Assembly: GCF_009765905.1 (NCBI RefSeq)
Contig: NZ_LMUO01000003.1
Coordinates: forward strand, 1-61,896
DNA: 61,896 nucleotides
Origin: Mucilaginibacter sp. L196
GTDB lineage: Bacteria; Bacteroidota; Bacteroidia; Sphingobacteriales; Sphingobacteriaceae
Direction of reading: 5' to 3'
Positions within the stretch are counted from its first letter, which is position 1; each line of letters opens with the position of its first letter. Both the position numbers and the translations under genes were made by a program. The notes under the pieces are model-generated. The model searched no databases. It was not told the origin of the DNA and worked only from the letters and a program-made list of their open reading frames with translations. Shown here one piece after another: positions 17,918 through 25,991 of the stretch.

Positions 17918-18928
17918 TTATAAAGTAGAACTGCGAGGGATAATTTTGGATGCTAATACTATCTGATCAGTAACGGGCTCATCCTGGGTAAGCATTTTGA
18001 ATAACAGGGTGGCTGCCTGTATGCCCAATTCATAAGCTGGCTGCGTTATAGTGGTAAGGGCCGGGTTTAATAAAGGTGCTATCTCAAGGCTGGAAAAGCT
18101 AATAACCTTTACCTGGTTAGGTATACTGATACCCAGATCGTGGCAAACATAATAGGTAGCAAAAGCCAAACGCTCAACCGAAGCGAAAATGCCATCAATG
18201 GTAAGTGTTTTAAACGCGTTTGTAAGTATGGCGTAATTCAAATTAATATCGTTACTGCAATCAACTATTAATTCATCTACAAAAGGCAAGTTTGCGTGCC
18301 TAAGGGCATCCAGGTATCCCTGCATACGCATTTTTCCGATTGATAACTGTTTGTTGGTAACCAGGAAGGCAATGTTTTTACACCCGGCCTGAACCAAATG
18401 CATGGTGGCTTCAAAGCTGCTGGCATAATCGTCAGTTACCACTTTGGCCGTGTTTATATCATCGTAAACCCTATCAAAAAAAACAAGTGGAATTTGCTGT
18501 TGCTCCAGCTTCTTCATGTAACTGTGATCATTAGCTTCGCCGGATACCGACATAATGATTCCATCCGCGCGGCCGTTATATAAATCGTTTACGTAAGCTA
18601 CTTCACTTTCAAAGTTGTCGGCCGTTAAATAAATCAGCAAATGATACCCTTTTTCACGGGCTACTGTTTCAATACCATCTATAGCTTGCGAGAAGAAGTT
18701 GTTGGCAATCTCAGGAACTATAATAGCAATGTTTTTGCTCTTTTGGGCTCTTAAATTACTGGCGTGATGGTTAGGTTGATAATTAAGCTCTTTAGCGACT
18801 TTAAGTATGCGTTCCTTTGTTTCCAGGTTAATATCACTATGTCCGGTAAAAGCTCTGGACACGGTAGACTTAGACAAGTTGAGGTGACGCGCCAGTTCTT
18901 TTATATTAATATTTCCATTATTAGCCAT
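17918..18928 (-). CDS. LacI-family transcriptional regulator
   Basis: 336 residues: an N-terminal helix-turn-helix (NIKELARHLNLSKSTVSRAFTG) with hinge helix (NYQPNHHASNLRAQKS), then a periplasmic-binding-protein-like effector domain (IAIIVPEIANNFFSQAIDGIE ... VFFDRV ... GIFASVERLA). It is codirectional with and directly upstream of the susCDE genes, so it very probably controls them in response to a maltose-type sugar. Bacteroides thetaiotaomicron uses the membrane activator SusR for its sus operon; a soluble LacI protein is a different design, also known from other Bacteroidota. A -7 box TAAATTTG lies upstream at 18986-18993. Confidence 0.93.
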   Translation of the reverse strand: MANNGNINIKELARHLNLSKSTVSRAFTGHSDINLETKERILKVAKELNYQPNHHASNLRAQKSKNIAIIVPEIANNFFSQAIDGIETVAREKGYHLLIYLTADNFESEVAYVNDLYNGRADGIIMSVSGEANDHSYMKKLEQQQIPLVFFDRVYDDINTAKVVTDDYASSFEATMHLVQAGCKNIAFLVTNKQLSIGKMRMQGYLDALRHANLPFVDELIVDCSNDINLNYAILTNAFKTLTIDGIFASVERLAFATYYVCHDLGISIPNQVKVISFSSLEIAPLLNPALTTITQPAYELGIQAATLLFKMLTQDEPVTDQIVLASKIIPRSSTL

Positions 18929-18985
18929 CTTACAACCTGATTATCAAGCGTAATTGCAAAGGGGTTAGGTCGCAATTAGCTGCCA

Positions 18986-18993
18986 CAAATTTA
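18986..18993 (-). promoter_or_regulatory. -7 promoter box TAAATTTG of the LacI-type gene
   Basis: Exact TAnnTTTG match on the minus strand, 58 bp before the ATG. The wider 305-bp gap (18929-19233) holds this box, the 14-mer shared with the amylase upstream region (19086-19099) and otherwise only AT-rich sequence. Confidence 0.45.
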
Positions 18994-19233
18994 TTTTCAA
19001 CGTGTGATTTTAACGATAAAATATTTTATAAGTGCTAATGTAACCTTAATTTCAAGAAATAAAATAATTAGCGTATTTAAATAATCCGATCATCATACAT
19101 TTATGATTGACACCAATTAAAGTGTTCTTTTAACATTTTTGCATTTTACACTTCGGTAATTAAATAAGCAATGTACCGGTGATATTTTTATATTAGCTAA
19201 GAATTTATAAAAAAACAGGCAGAAATCCCCCAA

Positions 19234-19959
19234 ATGGCTATACAAAAATTATCGATAATTATTCCTGCATATAACGAAGGCCGCACCATACATTTAATAC
19301 TCGATAAAGTAAAATCAGTTGAGTTACTTAATAATATCAGTAAGGAATTAATCATCGTTAATGATTGCTCAACAGATGATACTGAACAGGCAATAGAAAC
19401 TTATATTGCAGAGAACCCGGATATGTCTATCCAATATTTCAAGCATGCCCATAACCAGGGTAAAGGCGCCGCCATACATACCGGGATACAAAAAGCTACG
19501 GGTGAATACCTCATTATACAGGATGCTGATTTAGAATATGACCCTGAGGAGTATAATGACCTGTTAAAACCGGTTATAAAAGGTTTTGCCGATGTTGTTT
19601 TTGGGTCGAGGTTTATGGGAGGGAACCCGCATAGGGTATTATTCTTTTGGCATACTATAGGTAACAAGTTTTTAACCATGCTAACCAACATGTACAGTAA
19701 CCTTAACCTAACGGATATGGAAACCTGCTACAAATTATTTGATACCAAAATGATCCAGTCCATCAACCTTGAAGAAAGCAGATTTGGATTTGAACCTGAA
19801 GTAACTGTAAAAATATCCCGGATACCTAATGTACGGATATATGAAGTTGGCATATCTTACTACGGCCGTACCTATGCCGAAGGCAAAAAGATAGGCTGGA
19901 AGGATGGATTCAGGGCGATATACTGCATACTGAAATACGGTTTATTCAAAGCTAAATAA
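19234..19959 (+). CDS. Family 2 glycosyltransferase (dolichol-phosphate-mannose synthase-like)
   Basis: 241 residues, GT-A fold. The motif SIIIPAYNEGRTI opens the nucleotide-sugar site, IIVNDCSTDDT follows, the DXD-type metal motif appears as IIQDADLEYDPEEY, and GSRFMGG with METCYKLF completes the DPM1/GtrB-like pattern. No transmembrane helices are present, unlike GtrB, so it should act at the cytoplasmic face and transfer a hexose to a polyprenyl phosphate. The gene is isolated: divergent from the LacI gene and convergent with the ABC permease. Donor and acceptor cannot be read from sequence. Confidence 0.9.
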   Translation: MAIQKLSIIIPAYNEGRTIHLILDKVKSVELLNNISKELIIVNDCSTDDTEQAIETYIAENPDMSIQYFKHAHNQGKGAAIHTGIQKATGEYLIIQDADLEYDPEEYNDLLKPVIKGFADVVFGSRFMGGNPHRVLFFWHTIGNKFLTMLTNMYSNLNLTDMETCYKLFDTKMIQSINLEESRFGFEPEVTVKISRIPNVRIYEVGISYYGRTYAEGKKIGWKDGFRAIYCILKYGLFKAK

Positions 19960-19965
19960 CACTGG

Positions 19966-20008
19966 GTGTACCACGTTACAAGTGAAACACCTGGTACATT
20001 TGGTACAC
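19966..20008. repeat. Inverted repeat GTGTACCA...TGGTACAC after the glycosyltransferase gene
   Basis: Perfect 8-bp arms separated by 27 bp, with an extra direct copy of TGGTACA inside. It starts 7 bp after the stop codon. Possibly a terminator without a T-run or a small palindromic element; the function is unknown. Confidence 0.5.
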
Positions 20009-20175
20009 TTTTACCCCTTAAAAGCGGTTTTTCATTACTAAAAAGGTGGTTTTTAGAATAAAAAATAGCTAAAATAAAGACTAAATCAACACAAAAAAGG
20101 TCTAAAATCGCTTAAAAACACTTCAAATTAGCCTGTTTTTCGATTAAAAAAGCTTGTTTTTCACCCAAAAATACC

Positions 20176-22617
20176 TTATTCGCTCCTTAAACTGATTACC
20201 GGGTTGGACATAGCTGCCCCTATTGTTTTAAATGCGATGGTAAAAAATGCAATAATTACACCTGCCGACAAGGATAACATAAAAGTTAACCATCCTATCT
20301 CTATCCGGTACGGGAAATCGCTCAGCCATTTATTCATATAGTACCAGGCTAATGGTAAGGCTATCAGGTTAGCAATTAATACCAGCTTAAAATATTTTTT
20401 ATAAAACAGCACAACTATACTGCTTACACTGGCACCAATCACCTTTCTTATTCCTATTTCTTTAGCACGTTGATTTAAACTATGTGTTATCAAGCCTAAT
20501 AACCCCAATCCGGATATCAGTATAGCTATAACAGTACAGGTAGCCATCATTTGTTGCTCCCGCTGATCCTGCAGATAATCCCATTTAAAGTTATCATTTA
20601 AAAAATCGTAGCTAAATGGGGTATCGGGATTTAGCGTTTTCCATACTTGCTGACTATATTTAATAGCCGCCGCCACATTATTGCCTTTAACTTTGGCTAT
20701 AATAGTGCTAAACCGCATAGGATTTGCAGGCATGATCATACACGGGCCAATTGCTGCATGCAACGAAAAATAGTGGTAATCCTTCATCACGCCCATAATT
20801 TTATAGTTATAAACCACACCGTTATAAAAACGCGACAAATAATTGCCCGGCGCGGTATAAGGATTCAGGCCTAATGCTTTCGCGGCCTCTTCGTTTATGA
20901 TTACTTGTCTGCCGATGTCAGTCGCTTCCAAATCGAGCGCTGTATTTTTATTGGCAAAATTGACAGGCGTAAAATTCGTTCCTGATATTAGTTTGATGCC
21001 TATCGTTTTTACATAATTATCATCAACCAGGTTCAAAAAAACGTCATGTTTGTCGTTAACTGTTTTCCCCTGCGCATACATATTCATATCGCCCGAAATA
21101 AGGCCGCTTGCCGCCGCACTCACTTGTTGAAAATTGGGGTTGTTAGCCAGTTGATCCCTGTAATAAGCAATATTATTCCGGGCTTGGTCGGTATTTAAAT
21201 TGATAACCAATTGCTGATCCTGATCGAAGCCCGGTTTGGCATTTATCATAAAGTTTAATTGCTTCCATATCACCAGCGTGGCAAATATGAGGCAGGTTGA
21301 GATGATAAATTGCATCGATACCAATACCGTACGAATATTTACCAGACTTGATGAATCGCTTGCTTTTCCCTTAAGCACCTTTACCGGGTTAAATGCCGAC
21401 AAGTACCAAGCCGGGTAAAGCCCCGCCAACAAACCGGTTAGTAACGTTACCAGCAGCATCCATAAAATAAGTGTACTATTCTCCGGCGCGAAAAAGGATA
21501 ATTCCTGCCCCGTCATCGTGTTAAAAACAGGCAGCAACAGGAACGCGAGCAGGATAGCCACCAATAATGCCATCAGACTGATAGCAACCGTTTCCATTAA
21601 AAACTGGTAACGTATAGCCGATCTATCCGCCCCCATTACCCTGCGCACGCCAACCTCGCGGGCCCGATCAATGGCTTGCGCGGTTGATAAATTCATGTAG
21701 TTAATACATCCCAGCAATAGTATCGTTAAAGCTATGCTGCCCAACAGGTACAGGTATTTCATGTTGCCCTGTTTAACCTCCATATAGCTTTGGTATTGCG
21801 ATGAATGCAAATGAATATCTGTAAGCGATTGTAATGAATTGCTGATATTATCATTTGTCGCCTTCATATCAGTAGCGGCATGTCTTTGCGTATACGCCTT
21901 TAGTTCTTTAATAACATGCTGCTTATTGCTGCCGGATTTTAGGCTCACATAGCAATAGTAGTTAGGATCAACGACCCAATTATGTACAGAGGCGATTTTC
22001 TCGCGGACACCATTGCTATTATTGGAAGCGAAAAAATCAGCATTAAAATGATTCAGAAAGTCTTTTTTAAACACCCCCGTAATGGTGTAGATGTTATTAT
22101 CCGTTTTAATGGTTCTACCTACGGCACTACTATTACCAAAAAGTTTTTGCGCAAGCATTTCAGACAATACTATCGCATTTGGTGAACTAAAAGCAGAGCT
22201 ACGATTTCCTTGAGAAAAATGGAAAGAAAATATATCGAAAAACGATGCATCGGCCCAATAACCATTGTCTACAGTATAAGGTGTGTGGTCGTTACCATCA
22301 TTCACCTGTATCACACAGGTACATTTGGAAGCATCAAGCCTGCTTACCTGTTTTATTTCGGGTATTTCACTTTTTAAATAAGTGGCATAAGGCATTACCG
22401 TAGTAGGGGCGGTGCTGCCTTCTTTAAATATGCTCGTTACCCGGTAAATATCGCCTGCATTATCAAAACCTTTATCAAAGCTGAACTCGTGCTGCACAAA
22501 TAGAAAAACCAGGGCGCAACAAGCCAAACCTATCGCCAGGCCAAAAACATTAATAAATGTGGTAGTCTTTCTTTTCCAAAGATTGCGCAAGGCAAGTTTA
22601 AAGTAGCTTTTGAACAT
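20176..22617 (-). CDS. ABC transporter permease, FtsX/MacB type, two-domain
   Basis: 813 residues. The N-terminal sequence KSYFKLALRNLWKRKTTTFINVFGLAIGLACCALVFLFVQHEFSFDKGF is typical of Bacteroidota MacB-like permeases, with TM1 at about residues 20-40. A periplasmic MacB_PCD domain follows, then three TM helices (about 290-440, with REVGVRRVMGADRSAI), a second periplasmic domain, and a final FtsX domain (KEIGIRKVIGASVSSI) with three TMs. These proteins work with a separate ATPase in export of peptides or lipids, or in signalling. No ATPase gene is adjacent. A -7 box TACTTTTG (22635-22642, minus) lies upstream. Confidence 0.93.
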   Translation of the reverse strand: MFKSYFKLALRNLWKRKTTTFINVFGLAIGLACCALVFLFVQHEFSFDKGFDNAGDIYRVTSIFKEGSTAPTTVMPYATYLKSEIPEIKQVSRLDASKCTCVIQVNDGNDHTPYTVDNGYWADASFFDIFSFHFSQGNRSSAFSSPNAIVLSEMLAQKLFGNSSAVGRTIKTDNNIYTITGVFKKDFLNHFNADFFASNNSNGVREKIASVHNWVVDPNYYCYVSLKSGSNKQHVIKELKAYTQRHAATDMKATNDNISNSLQSLTDIHLHSSQYQSYMEVKQGNMKYLYLLGSIALTILLLGCINYMNLSTAQAIDRAREVGVRRVMGADRSAIRYQFLMETVAISLMALLVAILLAFLLLPVFNTMTGQELSFFAPENSTLILWMLLVTLLTGLLAGLYPAWYLSAFNPVKVLKGKASDSSSLVNIRTVLVSMQFIISTCLIFATLVIWKQLNFMINAKPGFDQDQQLVINLNTDQARNNIAYYRDQLANNPNFQQVSAAASGLISGDMNMYAQGKTVNDKHDVFLNLVDDNYVKTIGIKLISGTNFTPVNFANKNTALDLEATDIGRQVIINEEAAKALGLNPYTAPGNYLSRFYNGVVYNYKIMGVMKDYHYFSLHAAIGPCMIMPANPMRFSTIIAKVKGNNVAAAIKYSQQVWKTLNPDTPFSYDFLNDNFKWDYLQDQREQQMMATCTVIAILISGLGLLGLITHSLNQRAKEIGIRKVIGASVSSIVVLFYKKYFKLVLIANLIALPLAWYYMNKWLSDFPYRIEIGWLTFMLSLSAGVIIAFFTIAFKTIGAAMSNPVISLRSE

Positions 22618-22634
22618 AATCGTTAGGTTATATT

Positions 22635-22642
22635 CAAAAGTA
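22635..22642 (-). promoter_or_regulatory. -7 promoter box TACTTTTG of the ABC permease gene
   Basis: Exact TAnnTTTG on the minus strand 17 bp before the start codon; no convincing -33 element. Confidence 0.45.
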
Positions 22643-22724
22643 GAGGATTTACACTAAAGCACTAAGCTATAGCTAGTTATTTAACAGAATTTAACTTATG
22701 ATGTTATTAGAAAACCTGCTCATC

Positions 22725-22965
22725 CTTGTCATTCTGAACGCAGTGAAGAATCTGTACGTTGACTTTTTAACCATGTCATTGCGAGGAACGAAGCAATCGC
22801 GAACTATGCAAGACCACTTTTCTACGTGCGATTGCTTAGTTCCTTACAGCAATGACAAGCTCTTTTATAAACTCCTTGTCATTCTGAACGTAGTGAAGAA
22901 TCTTCTAAAAGCGATAATCAAACTTTGTATGTCGAAGAAGATTCTTCGTACCTCAGAATGACAAA
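22725..22965. repeat. Composite of three palindromic repeat units
   Basis: From left: a half unit (GTCATTCTGAACGCAGTGAAG, 22728-22753); a full inverted unit whose arms are GTCATTGCGAGGAACGAAGC (22775-22800) and its near complement (22828-22856); and a second full unit with arms 22875-22906 and 22931-22965, the left arm repeating the first half unit. Such GTCATTGCGAGG and GTCATTCTGAACG elements are common dispersed intergenic repeats. The half unit has no partner of its own, which suggests insertion of one element into another. The element continues into another repeat at 22989-23056. Confidence 0.8.
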
Positions 22966-22988
22966 TCATATAATCCAGATACACATTC

Positions 22989-23056
22989 CTTTCCTTACCC
23001 TCTATGCGTCGCAGACGGAGAGAGGGTCGACAAGCGAAGCGAAGTCGGGGTGAGTA
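22989..23056. repeat. Intergenic repeat of the GTCGGGGTGAGT family
   Basis: Contains ACCCTCT...AGAGGGT, GACAAGCGAAGCGAAGTC and the end GGGGTGAGT. The same right end (GTCGGGGTGAGT) closes the element at 44531-44663, so the two belong to one family. It stops just 5 bp before the asparaginase stop codon. Together with 22725-22965 it fills the 443-bp gap between the ABC permease and asparaginase genes. Confidence 0.75.
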
Positions 23057-23060
23057 AACG

Positions 23061-24080
23061 CTATGATACCGTTATCTCGCCTCTCAAATCAGTCTCCAAC
23101 CATTCTTTCACCTGCAAAGGATCATTGGTTTGGCCTAACAGGTACATCATTTTGGTAACAGCGGCTTCAAAGGTCATGTCATAACCATTGGCTATACCCA
23201 TGTCTTTTAACTCTTTACTGGTTTCGTAACGACCTAACTCAACAGTGCCAACTTTACATTGTGAAATATCCAGTATTACTTTCCCGCTAGCGATAGCTTC
23301 TTTCAGCAGATCAATAAACCATTGCTCAGTTGTGGTATTACCGGCACCAAATGTTTCCATCACAACACCACGAACATCCGCCCTTAAAATAGTACCTACC
23401 ACCTTAGGGCTTATGCCCGGGTATAATTTAAGTACAGCAACATCGCTAACCAGGTTTTTATGCACAATCATGGGCGCATCAGCAGGCTGACGAATATCAT
23501 TTGCACTAAAACGAAGGTGTACACCAGACTCTGCCAATATCGGGTAATTCGGTGAGCGGAAGGCTTCGAATTTTGATGAGTTATATTTAAACGAACGGTT
23601 ACCCCTGAACAGCTTATAATCAAAATAGATACAAACTTCAGGCACGCGCGCGCGGTCATTCTTTTTAGCATTGGCAATTTCGATGGCTGTCATCAAATTT
23701 TCCTTTGCATCGGTACGTATAGCGCTGATTGGCAATTGTGATCCGGTAAAAATTATGGGCTTGGCCAAATTCTCCAGCATAAAACTCATTACCGATGCCG
23801 TGTACGACATCGTATCTGATCCATGCAGTATCACAAAACCATCAACATCGTCGTAATTCGACTCTATTAGTCCTGCTAGTTCACTCCAAATCTCCGGATT
23901 CATGTTTGATGAATCGATGATCTTATCAAAAGAGTGTACCTTAATTTTACAGTTTAATCTATCAAGCTCAGGAACATTGTCCATTATTTGCTCAAAGTTT
24001 ATGGGTTTGAGCACCTTTGTAGTAGGGTCGCTCATCATACCAATTGTCCCTCCGGTATAGATGATAAGAATCTGGCTCAT
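23061..24080 (-). CDS. ansA: Type I (cytoplasmic) L-asparaginase
   Basis: 339 residues. The first catalytic Thr is in IIYTGGTIGM at the N-terminus and the second in the motif DGFVILHGSDTMSYTAS, with Thr-Asp and the later Lys of the usual constellation. No signal peptide, which fits a housekeeping type I enzyme hydrolysing asparagine to aspartate and ammonia. The C-terminal half carries the family's second domain (VVMETFGAGNTTT). It follows the TatD gene leftward with a 29-bp gap, but a -7 box TACATTTG within that gap suggests a promoter of its own. Confidence 0.93.
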   Translation of the reverse strand: MSQILIIYTGGTIGMMSDPTTKVLKPINFEQIMDNVPELDRLNCKIKVHSFDKIIDSSNMNPEIWSELAGLIESNYDDVDGFVILHGSDTMSYTASVMSFMLENLAKPIIFTGSQLPISAIRTDAKENLMTAIEIANAKKNDRARVPEVCIYFDYKLFRGNRSFKYNSSKFEAFRSPNYPILAESGVHLRFSANDIRQPADAPMIVHKNLVSDVAVLKLYPGISPKVVGTILRADVRGVVMETFGAGNTTTEQWFIDLLKEAIASGKVILDISQCKVGTVELGRYETSKELKDMGIANGYDMTFEAAVTKMMYLLGQTNDPLQVKEWLETDLRGEITVS

Positions 24081-24093
24081 GAATGGCTAAAAT

Positions 24094-24101
24094 CAAATGT
24101 A
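24094..24101 (-). promoter_or_regulatory. -7 promoter box TACATTTG of ansA
   Basis: Exact TAnnTTTG on the minus strand, 13 bp before the ansA ATG. A TTTG at 24118-24121 (minus) is 16 bp upstream, a slightly short spacing. Confidence 0.45.
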
Positions 24102-24109
24102 TAAATTAA

Positions 24110-24877
24110 TTATATACCAAATATCTTCTTTGAATTTTCTGTGGTGATAGCAGCCACAGCTTCAACATTAAGCTGGTATAGCTCCGCAACCTTTTCGGCA
24201 ATGTAAATTAAGTATGAACTTTCATTAGGCTTACCCCGGTACGGAACGGGGGAAAGGTACGGAGAATCTGTTTCTAAAACGATATGCCGTAAATCAATTT
24301 CCTGTAAAAATTTGTCTAAGCCACCGTTTTTATAGGTAACTACGCCGCCAATCCCTAAATAAAAACCTAAATCAATAGCTTTTAACGCTTGCTCATGGTT
24401 GCCGGTAAAACAATGTAAAATGCCGCGCAAATCTTCGCTACGCTCTTCTTCTAACACCTCAAAAACTTCGTTGAAAGCTTCGCGGCAATGGATAACGATG
24501 GGCAATTTTAACTCCTTCGCTTTTTTTATCTGTGCCTTAAATGCAAGTACCTGCTCGGGCAATGTGGTTTTATCCCAATACAAATCAATACCAATTTCGC
24601 CTATAGCATATATTTTACGGCCCAGCTGCGTATTCCAAATGGTTTCGAGTACAGTTTCCCAATCGGCCTTAACCGAGCAGGGATGCAGGCCAAGCATTGG
24701 GTAACAAATAGCAGGGTACTCTGCCGCCAGATCAAAAACTTGCGTAGCCGATGAAACATCAACATTGGGTAAAAATAATCGGCCGATGTCGTTTTGCGTG
24801 CAACGTTGCATTAATGCCGCACGCTTTTCATCATCTGTTTCGTAATATAGGTGGGTATGCGTATCGGTAAGTAACAT
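24110..24877 (-). CDS. TatD-family metal-dependent deoxyribonuclease
   Basis: 255 residues from ATG 24877. Metal ligands of the TIM-barrel amidohydrolase fold are visible: DTHTHL (N-terminus), GEIGIDLYW (Glu), IVIHCREA (His), LHCFTGN (His) and ETDSPYLSP (Asp). Members act on DNA 3' ends; some act as D-aminoacyl-tRNA deacylases. I rejected an in-frame Met at 24922 because the intervening 24893-24917 is the terminator of the upstream FKBP gene. A box TATTTTTG (24882-24889, minus) overlaps the terminator's T-tract and may start the transcript. Confidence 0.92.
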   Translation of the reverse strand: MLLTDTHTHLYYETDDEKRAALMQRCTQNDIGRLFLPNVDVSSATQVFDLAAEYPAICYPMLGLHPCSVKADWETVLETIWNTQLGRKIYAIGEIGIDLYWDKTTLPEQVLAFKAQIKKAKELKLPIVIHCREAFNEVFEVLEEERSEDLRGILHCFTGNHEQALKAIDLGFYLGIGGVVTYKNGGLDKFLQEIDLRHIVLETDSPYLSPVPYRGKPNESSYLIYIAEKVAELYQLNVEAVAAITTENSKKIFGI

Positions 24878-24883
24878 GGTACA

Positions 24884-24917
24884 AAAATAAAAAAGCCTCC
24901 CGGTTATCAGGAGGCTT
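24884..24917 (-). terminator. Intrinsic terminator after the first FKBP gene
   Basis: Stem AAGCCTCC/GGAGGCTT with a 9-nt loop, followed on the minus strand by TTTTTTATTTTTG. It stops leftward transcription coming from the FKBP gene at 24975-25937. Confidence 0.88.
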
Positions 24918-24974
24918 AACATAAAATAGTTGCCAATTTAGGCTAAAGCCAAATAATCAACAGTAGGCTTTATA

Positions 24975-25937
24975 TTAATTGTTTGTTTTTTTAACCGGAT
25001 AATGATGTTTTTTCGCAAGTGGCTTTTTAGCTACTATTGCATGTTTAATACGTTTTACGCTAACCAGCTCTACATCAAAAACCAATGTACTGGCAGGTGG
25101 TATAGGGCCGCTGCCCTCGTTACCATAAGCCAATGCTGATGGGATAATGAATATAGCTTTTTCGCCTTCGTGCAATAATAATAAACCTTCGTCCCAACCT
25201 TTTATAACCTGGCTGGTATTAACCGGGAATTTAATAGGCTCATAAGTACGGCCCGGCTGATCCAGATCAGACATTTTAGCGACTGCTGCAATGTTTGAAT
25301 CAAATACCTGCCCACTTAATAATTTGCCTACATAATTTACTGATACAGTGTCGCCGGTAAGCGGCCTTGGTTTAAGCGATGTTTTTGTGATCACATACTT
25401 TAACCCTGATGGCGTAGTTCTTACTACCAGTTTATTATCAGCAATGTATTTGGCTGCTTGCGCGCCTTCTTCTGATTTTACTTTTTCAATATCAGCATTA
25501 CGCTCAGCAATAGCATCGTTTAACGATTGGATCTTTTGAACTTTTATGTAAAAGTTGATGTTGCTGCCTTTCGGGAAAAATGGTGGGCGACTTTCCTCAT
25601 GTCCATTAAAAACAGAATCTGCGGGCATTTTTACCAATGCGCTGTCGTTTGCAGCCAATAATGGAAATATGTCCATCATATCGGTAAGTGCTTGCGATGG
25701 TTGTACCTGTATTTTAATAGGATGCCCCATAGTATAAGTACTTGAAATTACCGAATCCTTATCTGTTTTTTGAATAACATCAATGGTGATAACATCATTT
25801 TGTTTTATTTTTTCACCCGGATTATGAGTGAAGATAACATACTGTACGCCTCTGGCCGTACGCTGCAAATCAGTTTGCGCTTTTACCGAAATAGTACTTG
25901 CGCAAAGCAGCAAAATACCGAAAATATATTTTTTCAT
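24975..25937 (-). CDS. Exported FKBP-type peptidyl-prolyl isomerase (two FKBP folds)
   Basis: 320 residues with a signal peptide (cleavage after SVKAQ). The first FKBP-like domain (about 25-135) is divergent. The second (about 185-300) has the canonical pattern GDTVSVNYVGKLLSGQVFDSN, VIKGWDEGLLLLHEGEKAIFIIPSALAYGN and PASTLVFDVELVSV, so isomerase activity probably lies there. The tail is Lys/His rich. It acts in the periplasm on folding proteins. The next gene upstream (25992-26972) is a paralogue of the same layout with a lipid anchor; a terminator separates the two. Confidence 0.92.
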   Translation of the reverse strand: MKKYIFGILLLCASTISVKAQTDLQRTARGVQYVIFTHNPGEKIKQNDVITIDVIQKTDKDSVISSTYTMGHPIKIQVQPSQALTDMMDIFPLLAANDSALVKMPADSVFNGHEESRPPFFPKGSNINFYIKVQKIQSLNDAIAERNADIEKVKSEEGAQAAKYIADNKLVVRTTPSGLKYVITKTSLKPRPLTGDTVSVNYVGKLLSGQVFDSNIAAVAKMSDLDQPGRTYEPIKFPVNTSQVIKGWDEGLLLLHEGEKAIFIIPSALAYGNEGSGPIPPASTLVFDVELVSVKRIKHAIVAKKPLAKKHHYPVKKTNN

Positions 25938-25942
25938 ATAAA

Positions 25943-25973
25943 TAAAAAAACCTTCCCGTGTTAGCGGGAAGGT
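25943..25973 (-). terminator. Intrinsic terminator between the two FKBP genes
   Basis: Stem ACCTTCCCG/CGGGAAGGT with a 6-nt loop followed on the minus strand by TTTTTTTATT. It ends the nrnA-FKBP transcript. Confidence 0.88.
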
Positions 25974-25991
25974 ATGTATGTTTTGAGGTTA

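Noticed and set aside
22698..22961. An 87-codon open frame in the repeat cluster before ansA
   Set aside because: Its sequence is the translated GTCATTCTGAACG/GTCATTGCGAGG repeat, a known source of spurious gene calls.
22725..22965. Possible CRISPR array
   Set aside because: The units are inverted palindromes of differing spacing, not direct repeats with regular spacers, and no cas gene is near.
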